A stretch of DNA of 11,090 nucleotides from contig JAAYKZ010000497.1 in assembly GCA_012522165.1 (NCBI GenBank), forward strand, positions 1 to 11,090, read 5' to 3'. Position 1 is the first letter of the stretch. Each line of letters begins with the position of its first letter. The position numbers and the translations under genes are program-made. Shown here piece by piece: positions 6,523 through 11,090 of this stretch. The notes under the pieces are model-generated. The model was not told the DNA's origin and did no database searches. It worked only from the letters and a program-made list of their open reading frames with translations. This DNA is from Clostridiales bacterium. Lineage in GTDB: Bacteria > Bacillota > Clostridia > Caldicoprobacterales > UBA3941.

Positions 6523-6545
6523 TAGGGACAAATCTGTCCCTATTG
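6520..6545. repeat. 11-bp-stem palindrome overlapping the yvrJ stop and the -35 element
   Basis: CAATAGGGACA (6520-6530) and TGTCCCTATTG (6535-6545) are exact reverse complements with a 4-base loop. The palindrome covers the yvrJ stop codon and three bases of the TTGACA -35 element. No T-tract follows on either strand, so it is not a classic intrinsic terminator, though it may stabilise the yvrJ 3' end. GGGACA...TGTCCC palindromes are frequent repeats in some clostridial genomes; copy number cannot be judged here. Confidence 0.75.
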
Positions 6546-6686
6546 CTTTAAAGTGGCTACTGCCTTGGCCAATTGATGTATGGATTCAGTAAGGCTCTCC
6601 ATGCGGTTTTCAATGCGTACCAGTAGGTATACTGATACAACAATGGGAAAACCTAGGTTAGCCACCAATCCTAGCATCTGTTCCAT
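6540..6686 (-). CDS. YvrJ-family small membrane protein
   Basis: 48 residues, too short for many gene callers. The ATG at 6686 follows AAGGTGGTG by about six bases. The peptide reads MEQMLGLVANLGFPIVVSVY, then LLVRIENRMESLTESIHQLA and KAVATLKQ. A single hydrophobic helix at about 7-24 is followed by an amphipathic charged tail. This matches the YvrJ family, named for a Bacillus subtilis gene next to the SigO/RsoA sigma-factor genes. The layout also recalls UviB/BhlA holin-like peptides, a looser similarity. Here it is the last member of the sigma-DUF1659-DUF2922 cassette, separated from DUF2922 by a hairpin terminator. Function unknown. Confidence 0.85.
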   Translation of the reverse strand: MEQMLGLVANLGFPIVVSVYLLVRIENRMESLTESIHQLAKAVATLKQ

Positions 6687-6748
6687 TGTTTCACCACCTT
6701 TCCAACTTAGTTTTTGAAAGTTCCCTTATGTGAAGAGATATTATAAAA

Positions 6749-6777
6749 GGAGGTGCCATGCACCTCCCTTTTTTTTT
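6749..6777. terminator. bidirectional hairpin terminator between DUF2922 and yvrJ
   Basis: GGAGGTGC (6749-6756) and GCACCTCC (6760-6767) form a perfect 8-bp GC-rich stem with a 3-base loop. The plus-strand T-run is nine long (6769-6777). On the minus strand, in the direction of the genes, the tail is TTTTATAAT. It could attenuate DUF2922 transcription before yvrJ, and it would stop antisense transcription strongly. Confidence 0.8.
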
Positions 6778-6782
6778 AGCAC

Positions 6783-6998
6783 CTATTCAAAGACCACCTG
6801 CTGTGTTTGAGTAGTAACTATATAGGCGCTGGCTATCTGTTCCAATCCCCCTTCTACGTTGAAGATATCTTTGGAGATTATAAGATTCATGACATTTTTA
6901 ATGTCTTCTGGGGTTATATCCTCTCTGGGATCCTCTAAAGTGATTCGCATGCTTCTGCCCAATCCTGTTCTAAAGTTCATCTGCAATATCTTATCCAC
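6783..6998 (-). CDS. DUF2922 family protein
   Basis: 71 residues starting at GTG (6998), with GGGGGTGA about six bases upstream. Typical family features are visible: the opening DKILQMNFRTGLGRSMRITL, then the proline-containing EDPREDITPEDIKNVMNLII, then a closing VTTQTQQVVFE strand. It is a small soluble beta-alpha protein with no membrane segment or metal motif. It follows DUF1659 by 36 bases. DUF1659 and DUF2922 genes are commonly adjacent in Bacilli and Clostridia, often with a YvrJ gene. Function unknown. Confidence 0.88.
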   Translation of the reverse strand: MDKILQMNFRTGLGRSMRITLEDPREDITPEDIKNVMNLIISKDIFNVEGGLEQIASAYIVTTQTQQVVFE

Positions 6999-7034
6999 TC
7001 TTTTTCACCCCCTTTCCTATAGGCTTTTTAGGCC

Positions 7035-7259
7035 TTATTCTTCATCGTACTCTACATTGGAGCTCCTGCGGATGGCAACTACTGGATGTTCCTGCAGGTC
7101 TACCAAAGCTGAAGCTACTTCATAGAGGTCCTCATCGTTTACATCGCTTTTGATACGATTGAAGGTCTTGGTTCTGGTAATGTCCCTGCCTTCTTCATTA
7201 ACGCCAAGATGTAGCTGAATTTGAAGACGGGAGTCTAAGTGATTAAGCACCAAAGCCAT
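7035..7259 (-). CDS. DUF1659 family protein
   Basis: 74 residues, with ATG at 7259 preceded by GGAGG eight bases upstream. The sequence shows LDSRLQIQLHLGVNEEGRDI, then TRTKTFNRIKSDVNDEDLYE, then VASALVDLQEHPVVAIRR. This is the usual DUF1659 layout: beta strands, the conserved tRTksFnnik-like segment, a helix, and a closing strand. It is soluble, with an acidic tail. It lies between the sigma factor (104-bp gap) and DUF2922. Function unknown. The short strand-helix-strand fold shared with DUF2922 suggests that the two could pair, which is inference. Confidence 0.88.
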   Translation of the reverse strand: MALVLNHLDSRLQIQLHLGVNEEGRDITRTKTFNRIKSDVNDEDLYEVASALVDLQEHPVVAIRRSSNVEYDEE

Positions 7260-7363
7260 TATGGTTCCCTCCTTTCCTTGGTGTATTAAGCCTGTGTGCC
7301 TTTGGCTTTCACTTAATAGATAGGGGATATGGCTAAAAAGGACATATCTTTTTATAAATTTTC

Positions 7364-7933
7364 TTAAACAATACCTTTAAGATGCTTATACAGTTCACTA
7401 ATAGCCCTACTTTTTAGGCCAAGTACTGTTTTGTAGTGAACACCCCTATCTACTGCTATTTCCTTAAGCTTTTTGCCACCAAAATAATGATCAAGAATAA
7501 CCTCCCTCTGCTTTTGAGTTAAGCACTCCATAGCATTTTTAAGGCTTTTTACAAGCTCAATCCTAGCTATCCTATCCTCAATGGCATCACCAGTATCCTC
7601 CAACTGATCCAATCGGGTTTGTCCATCCCCTTCCCATAATGGCTCATCCAGGGATAACTCATAGGTGTTTTTTCTAGTTAGATTGTGGATTCCGTAATGT
7701 ATCCTGCTTTTTGCGAATGCTAGAAAGGGAACTTTTCTTTCCTCATCAAAATCCCTAACTGACTCTAGGAGAATAACACAAGCTTCCTGATACAAATCCT
7801 CTGTATCAACTCCTTTACTGAAGCGTCTTATAGCTGAGTAGATTAAAGGCTTAAGCTTATCCAATAAATCTTCCATAGCCCTTTTATCACCTTTTCTTGC
7901 CTTATCTACCAGTTCCTTATATAGATAATACAT
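7364..7933 (-). CDS. sigma-70 family RNA polymerase sigma factor
   Basis: 189 residues. The ATG at 7933 follows GGAGG by six bases. An open frame continues to a TTG at 7981 but has no ribosome binding site. Region 2 spans about 22-90: KLKPLIYSAIRRFS, DTEDLYQEACVILLESVRDF and a YGIHNLTRKN tail. Region 4 spans about 133-185, with LTQKQREVILDHYFGGKKLK, EIAVDRGVHYKTVLGLKSRA and a recognition helix. There is no region 3 or extended region 1. It resembles the SigO/SigH-like or conjugative-element group. Target promoters cannot be predicted. It heads the DUF1659-DUF2922-YvrJ cassette. No anti-sigma gene is adjacent, and expression may be set by leader RNA hairpins at its ribosome binding site. Confidence 0.9.
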   Translation of the reverse strand: MYYLYKELVDKARKGDKRAMEDLLDKLKPLIYSAIRRFSKGVDTEDLYQEACVILLESVRDFDEERKVPFLAFAKSRIHYGIHNLTRKNTYELSLDEPLWEGDGQTRLDQLEDTGDAIEDRIARIELVKSLKNAMECLTQKQREVILDHYFGGKKLKEIAVDRGVHYKTVLGLKSRAISELYKHLKGIV

Positions 7934-7939
7934 ATACTT

Positions 7940-7963
7940 CCTCCATACGGAGGACCGGTCCTC
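7940..7963 (-). promoter_or_regulatory. alternative hairpins at the sigma-factor ribosome binding site
   Basis: On the minus strand GAGGACCGGTCCTC (7963-7950) is a perfect 14-bp palindrome. It overlaps CCTCC-GTAT-GGAGG (7953-7940), whose 3' arm is the ribosome binding site. Only one can form in the mRNA. The first frees GGAGG, the second hides it. A protein operator is the other reading of the palindrome. Confidence 0.55.
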
Positions 7964-8008
7964 GCCTTTTGTGTTGTACAACCATTTTTAGCATATAAAA
8001 AAGGGGCC

Positions 8009-8041
8009 AAAAAAGAAAAAATCGAGGATCTAATTCCTCGA
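8009..8041 (-). terminator. intrinsic terminator after the metK-downstream gene
   Basis: TCGAGGA/TCCTCGA arms (8022-8041) form a 7-bp stem with a 6-base loop. The minus strand then reads TTTTTTCTTTTTT. It ends transcription from metK and the gene after it, and isolates the sigma-factor cassette. Confidence 0.88.
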
Positions 8042-8270
8042 CATCTCTTTTAAGCTAGTAGCTATTTATTCGATGAAAATATTAACCAAGTATAGCTTGC
8101 TCTTGTATATTTTTATTCTTTTCATAATATATTTCTTAACAATCCTTTGTGTTTTATGCTTTTTTATTTTTCAATCCTTTATATTTCCCATACATTTACA
8201 TATTCTAATCCTTAATATTGTTGTTTCTCTAAATTCTTTAACCCTTTATATGTCTTTATAGTCCCTCAAC

Positions 8271-8639
8271 TTAACTTCCCTTATACCAGAACCCTTTTAA
8301 ATACGAGGGCAGTTCATCAGGATTGATAAATTTTACAAAAGTGTATTCATTAGCCAATCTGCGCATTATGTCAGGAGTATCATCAGAGGAGTCCCCATCT
8401 ACCAAAACTACGCTAAACAGGGCATCCTCTTGTCCATTTATACCTGACTTTAAGATAAAGCCCCTAATAAGGCCTTCTAAAGTTTCCTGCTGATTCCTGG
8501 CTGAAATAATTATACTGTAACGGCCTTTCCCACCTAGACCTTTCCATCTATACCCCATAATCACCCTAATCATTAGGCATACAATACCAAATAGTGCGAA
8601 TATCCAAAGTGAAACGGCCATATATGTAGGTAAGTACAT
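8271..8639 (-). CDS. short membrane-anchored glycosyltransferase-family-2-like protein
   Basis: 122 residues from the ATG at 8639, with GGGGAG about eight bases upstream. A GTG at 8648 is too close to that site. A single membrane helix spans about residues 8-29. It is followed by the start of a GT-A nucleotide-sugar fold: YSIIISARNQQETLEGLIRG and VVLVDGDSSDDTPDIMRRLA. The frame ends at residue 122 (FWYKGS), before the DxD motif and acceptor half of a normal GT2 enzyme of over 220 residues. No continuation is seen in other frames downstream. It is either a truncated gene or a short non-catalytic relative. It follows metK by 85 bases. Confidence 0.55.
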   Translation of the reverse strand: MYLPTYMAVSLWIFALFGIVCLMIRVIMGYRWKGLGGKGRYSIIISARNQQETLEGLIRGFILKSGINGQEDALFSVVLVDGDSSDDTPDIMRRLANEYTFVKFINPDELPSYLKGFWYKGS

Positions 8640-8655
8640 AAGCCTCACTCCCCAT

Positions 8656-8677
8656 AATCAGATTAATTGATCTGATT
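8656..8677. repeat. perfect 8-bp-stem inverted repeat in the metK-GT2 gap
   Basis: AATCAGAT (8656-8663) and ATCTGATT (8670-8677) are exact reverse complements across a 6-base loop. The repeat lies just upstream of the GT2-like gene's ribosome binding site. There is no T-tract, so a processing or translational element is more likely than a terminator. Confidence 0.55.
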
Positions 8678-8724
8678 TATAATACGCACAAATTTAGAAA
8701 AAGGTGATTTATGGGCTAGGGCCT

Positions 8725-9918
8725 TTACTTGTATTCTTTGGCTTGCTCTTTCAGCAGCTGAGCCTTGTCGGTCTTTTCCCAAGGAAGGTCAATATCTTTT
8801 CTGCCAAAATGGCCATAGGCTGCTGTCTGGCGATATATAGGCCTTCTTAGATCCAAATCCCTTATAATAGCTGCGGGCCTTAAGTCAAAGTTTCTATTTA
8901 TTAGCTCTATGATAGCCTCATCGCATATTCTGCCAGTGCCAAAGGTCTCAACTAAGATAGATACCGGTTTAGCTACGCCAATAGCATAGGCTAATCCAAT
9001 TTCACATTTGTCTGCCAGACCAGCTGCTACTATATTCTTGGCTACATACCTGGCAGCATAGGATGCAGAACGGTCTACCTTTGTTGGATCCTTTCCGGAA
9101 AAAGCTCCACCGCCATGACGTCCGTGTCCTCCATAGGTATCCACAATAATCTTTCGCCCTGTTAGTCCAGAGTCTCCTTGAGGACCTCCTACCACAAACC
9201 TGCCTGTTGGATTTATAAGGAGCTTGGTGTTTTCATCTAGTAAATCTTCAGGTATAACAGGCTTTATTACATGTTCTATAATGTCCTTCTTAAGAGTCTC
9301 TTGATCCACATCTTCACTGTGTTGGGTTGAAACAACAACGGTGTTCACCCTGACCACTTTATCTCCATCATACTCCACTGTCACCTGGGATTTGCCATCA
9401 GGCCTTAGATATGGAAGGGTTCCACTTTTTCGCACCTGTGACAGCTTTAGGGTTAATTGATGAGCTAAAGAGATGGAAAGGGGCATAAGTTCTTCAGTTT
9501 CATTACAGGCGAATCCAAACATTATTCCCTGATCTCCTGCGCCTATTGCCTCAATCTCATCTTCATATAAGCCTTCTCTTGCTTCTAAGGGAAGATCCAC
9601 CCCCATGGCTATATCAGGAGACTGCTCGTCTATGGAAGTTAGAACAGCACAGGTTTCGGCATCAAACCCATACTTTGCCCTTGTATACCCAATCTCTGCT
9701 ACAGTTTGTCTAACGATTTTTGGTATATCTACATAGCACCTAGTGCTAATCTCACCCATTACCAATACCAATCCAGTGGTAACAGCACTTTCACAGGCCA
9801 CCCTGGCTGTAGGATCCTTCTCCAGTATTGCATCCAGTATAGCATCGGAAATCTGATCGCATACCTTGTCTGGATGTCCCTCGGTCACCGATTCTGAGGT
9901 AAACAATCTTTTACCCAT
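8725..9918 (-). CDS. metK: S-adenosylmethionine synthase
   Basis: 397 residues, the normal length. It makes S-adenosylmethionine from methionine and ATP as a cytoplasmic homotetramer. Seen are SVTEGHPDKVCDQISDAILD (about 10-29), the GAGDQGIMFGFA box (about 126-137), the NPTGRFVVGGPQGDSGLTGR stretch (about 236-255) and GGGAFSGKDPTKVDRSASY (about 269-287). The ATG at 9918 follows AAGGAGG. It lies directly behind a SAM-I riboswitch, so the product represses its own synthesis. No methionine transport or biosynthesis gene is adjacent. Confidence 0.99.
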   Translation of the reverse strand: MGKRLFTSESVTEGHPDKVCDQISDAILDAILEKDPTARVACESAVTTGLVLVMGEISTRCYVDIPKIVRQTVAEIGYTRAKYGFDAETCAVLTSIDEQSPDIAMGVDLPLEAREGLYEDEIEAIGAGDQGIMFGFACNETEELMPLSISLAHQLTLKLSQVRKSGTLPYLRPDGKSQVTVEYDGDKVVRVNTVVVSTQHSEDVDQETLKKDIIEHVIKPVIPEDLLDENTKLLINPTGRFVVGGPQGDSGLTGRKIIVDTYGGHGRHGGGAFSGKDPTKVDRSASYAARYVAKNIVAAGLADKCEIGLAYAIGVAKPVSILVETFGTGRICDEAIIELINRNFDLRPAAIIRDLDLRRPIYRQTAAYGHFGRKDIDLPWEKTDKAQLLKEQAKEYK

Positions 9919-9956
9919 CTTCTTTTGTCCTCCTTAAATTCAAAAAAGTATAAATG

Positions 9957-9978
9957 AAAAAACCCTCGCAAAGGAGGG
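9957..9978 (-). terminator. SAM-riboswitch terminator
   Basis: The minus strand has CCCTC-CTTTGC-GAGGG followed by TTTTTT. The 5' arm can instead pair with the aptamer-side GAGGGTATTTAT through ATAAATAGCCCTC, which is the antiterminator. Confidence 0.9.
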
Positions 9979-10000
9979 CTATTTATATCAAATAAATACC

Positions 10001-10100
10001 CTCATCTCTCAGAACTAACTGTTCTGTGGGAATTGGCACCTGGTCCTCAGGACTGGTTGCCGGGTTTCATAGGGCCCATCCCTCCACCTCTCTTGATAAG
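10001..10100 (-). promoter_or_regulatory. SAM-I (S-box) riboswitch aptamer
   Basis: The minus strand starts with CTTATCAAGAGAGGTGGAGG. It continues through CCCTATGAAACCCGGCAACC and GTGCCAATTCC, and closes with GAGAGATGAG. These are the conserved S-box segments: P1, the kink-turn, P3, the GGCAACC core and P4. Bound SAM stabilises P1 and lets the terminator form before metK. Confidence 0.97.
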
Positions 10101-10126
10101 GAAAACTATATTTATTTTTTTCTAAT

Positions 10127-10155
10127 AATATAACACATGAAACAAATTGCGTCAA
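10127..10155 (-). promoter_or_regulatory. metK leader promoter
   Basis: TTGACG (10150-10155) and TATATT (10127-10132) are separated by 17 bp. A TGT precedes the -10 as an extended element. The start is about 20 bases before the aptamer. Confidence 0.8.
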
Positions 10156-10178
10156 TGTAATAAGCTGGTATGACTGTC

Positions 10179-10649
10179 CTAGAATATCTGATAGGTTAAG
10201 GCCATAATAATAAGTCCAGCTACTAGATTGCCCAGGGCTATAACAGGGAATGCATGCTTTATCCTAATATCTAAAAAGGACGCTATAGCAGAGCCTGTCC
10301 ACACTCCAGTGGTAGGAAGAGGTACTGCCACAAAAATAAAGAGCCCTAATAAGCTATATTTTCTTACGCTTTCCCCTTTCTTTTGCGTACGCCTTTCTAT
10401 CCAATTAGCGATAGGTGCCAGTATCTTGGTGCGTCTTAAAAATGCCATAATAGGCTTTAAGAAAAATAATAAAAAGGGTACCGGTAATATGGAGCCCAAA
10501 TAAGAGGCTATAAAGGATTCAGTAAGGCTTAGACCCATGCCTACCCCAACGGGCATAGCTCCTTTAAGCTCTATAATAGGAAGAGCGGCGGTAAAAAATA
10601 CTATTAATTCCTTTTTCATTACCTCAATAAACCCTAAAAATGACTCCAT
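10179..10649 (-). CDS. COG2426 family small integral membrane protein
   Basis: 156 residues from the ATG at 10649, which follows GGGGG by about nine bases. The longer frame to 10829 is AT-rich, low in complexity and lacks a site, so it is rejected. The family is annotated as putative small multidrug export protein (COG2426, PF06695); no transport substrate is established. The sequence shows LIVFFTAALPIIELKGAMPV, with the conserved acidic-lysine-glycine helix break, then SYLGSILPVPFLLFFLKPIM. A cytoplasmic basic loop, a FIFVAVPLPTTGVWTGSAIA segment with the conserved PLP-TG-WTG motif, and a final helix follow. Four or five membrane segments are likely. It is transcribed toward metK but separated from it by the riboswitch promoter. 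Confidence 0.85.
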   Translation of the reverse strand: MESFLGFIEVMKKELIVFFTAALPIIELKGAMPVGVGMGLSLTESFIASYLGSILPVPFLLFFLKPIMAFLRRTKILAPIANWIERRTQKKGESVRKYSLLGLFIFVAVPLPTTGVWTGSAIASFLDIRIKHAFPVIALGNLVAGLIIMALTYQIF

Positions 10650-10704
10650 ATCATAATACCCCCAATATTCTAAAAAACTATATTCCCCACTCATAGACTT
10701 TTTT

Positions 10705-10733
10705 ATATTATCATTACTTGTAAATATTTGCAA
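10705..10733 (-). promoter_or_regulatory. possible promoter of the COG2426 gene
   Basis: TTGCAA (10728-10733), a 17-bp spacer and TAATAT (10705-10710), with TGA preceding the -10 as an extended element. Both hexamers are imperfect. No better candidate lies upstream of this gene. Confidence 0.4.
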
Positions 10734-10754
10734 TAATATAATTGTTAATGTCTC

Positions 10755-10783
10755 TTTTGTATGTATTAAACCTGTTGTATAAT
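10755..10783 (+). promoter_or_regulatory. possible divergent plus-strand promoter
   Basis: TTTTGT (10755-10760), 17 bp, TATAAT (10778-10783). The -35 is weak. It points toward the short frames at 10871-10982. Confidence 0.3.
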
Positions 10784-10870
10784 CAAATCTAATATATAAT
10801 AACCAAAAATGATGGTTGGAAAAAATCATGTATAATTCCTTTATTTACAAAAGATTACAATGAGGTGATC

Positions 10871-10903
10871 GTGACTGCTAAAGGTAAGGGCAAAAATGAA
10901 TAA
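10871..10903 (+). CDS. possible 10-codon leader ORF
   Basis: GTG start with GAGGTGATC directly upstream, an unusually good ribosome binding site for so short a frame. It encodes MTAKGKGKNE and stops at 10903. It overlaps the next frame at AAATGAATAA. It may be a leader peptide or the 5' end of a gene broken by a frameshift or insertion. Confidence 0.3.
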   Translation: MTAKGKGKNE

Positions 10904-10982
10904 ATTAGCTCTTAGTATTGATTTCAAGGCAAAAACTGGCCTTAGAATATTTTTTAAAAAAAGTAGTGTCAATAACCTGTGA
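10896..10982 (+). pseudogene. possible 5' stub of a gene interrupted by an insertion
   Basis: From the ATG at 10896 the frame reads MNKLALSIDFKAKTGLRIFF, then KKSSVNNL and stop. Its last codons lie within the repeat-rich segment beginning near 10966. This would fit a gene whose beginning remains and whose rest was displaced by a mobile element. No family is recognised, and the ribosome binding site (AAGGTAAGGG) is only fair. Confidence 0.25.
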
Positions 10983-11090
10983 AAATGTCACCTAAAAAAT
11001 CATGATTTTATTCTATGAAAATGTCACTTTCGAGATATAATTTTGCTTTTTAAGTAACGAGTTAGAAATAACGACAAGAGAAAAATCATG
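10966..11090. mobile_element. possible insertion-sequence end at the right edge
   Basis: TGAAAATGTCAC occurs twice exactly (10980-10991 and 11016-11027), 36 bp apart, after an initial TGTCAA (10967-10972). A perfect 14-bp palindrome, AAAATCATGATTTT (10996-11009), lies between them. Repeated short subterminal motifs beginning TGT are typical of IS21-type ends, as recalled. The transposase would be to the right, off the window, so the family is unproven. Confidence 0.4.

Noticed and set aside
7326..7348. GATATG/CATATC dyad between the sigma gene and DUF1659
   Set aside because: Only six bases per arm with an 11-base gap, which is expected by chance in AT-rich DNA. No promoter could be placed around it.
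7934..7981. TTG-started longer form of the sigma factor
   Set aside because: No ribosome binding site, and the added residues cover the GGAGG of the internal ATG.
8073..8261. 62-codon plus-strand hydrophobic frame, possibly a type I toxin-like peptide
   Set aside because: The stretch 8042-8270 is simply T-rich on this strand, which yields Leu, Ile and Phe codons by composition. There is no ribosome binding site before the ATG and no antisense RNA promoter or terminator pattern.
10650..10829. 60-residue N-terminal extension of the COG2426 protein
   Set aside because: AT-rich, without a ribosome binding site, and unlike the family. The ATG at 10649 gives the usual length.
1..11090. CRISPR arrays, tRNA or rRNA genes, prophage genes
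   Set aside because: No regularly spaced repeats, no tRNA cloverleaf signatures and no rRNA segments were seen on either strand.

Overview
The window looks like a low-GC Firmicute of the class Clostridia: strong GGAGG ribosome binding sites, GTG and TTG start alternatives, sigma-A promoters, a T-box and a SAM-I riboswitch, and a Bacillus/Clostridium-type flagellar anti-sigma block. Genus and species cannot be read from the sequence. Every confidently called gene lies on the minus strand, so transcription runs right to left.

Right to left: the right edge (about 10964-11090) carries 12-bp direct repeats that resemble the end of an insertion sequence running off the window, next to two very short plus-strand reading frames. 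Next come a small integral membrane protein of the COG2426 family, then a SAM-I riboswitch with terminator controlling metK. A short membrane-anchored fragment of a family 2 glycosyltransferase fold follows, then a terminator. After it lies a four-gene cassette: a sigma-70-family factor, DUF1659, DUF2922 and a 48-residue YvrJ-family membrane peptide. The sigma gene has two mutually exclusive hairpins at its ribosome binding site.

The most striking locus is 5742-6545. A consensus sigma-A promoter (TTGACA, 17 bp, TATAAT) contains a perfect 14-bp Gram-positive LexA operator (CGAACATATGTTCG) in its spacer. It drives a 208-residue protein that reads as a divergent relative of the competence regulator ComK, with a C-terminal CxxC extension. 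A possible 28-codon frame overlaps its 3' end. If the reading is right, this is a ComK-like regulator under direct SOS control.

Further left, a phenylalanine-type T-box (specifier TTC, T-box UGGU) controls a type I-beta DAHP synthase, the first step of aromatic amino acid synthesis. A 374-bp gap with a MITE-like inverted repeat separates it from the compact operon recD2-comFC-yvyF-flgM-flgN. This operon combines a repair helicase, a DNA-uptake-associated phosphoribosyltransferase homologue and flagellar regulation, with a probable internal sigma-28 promoter ahead of flgM.
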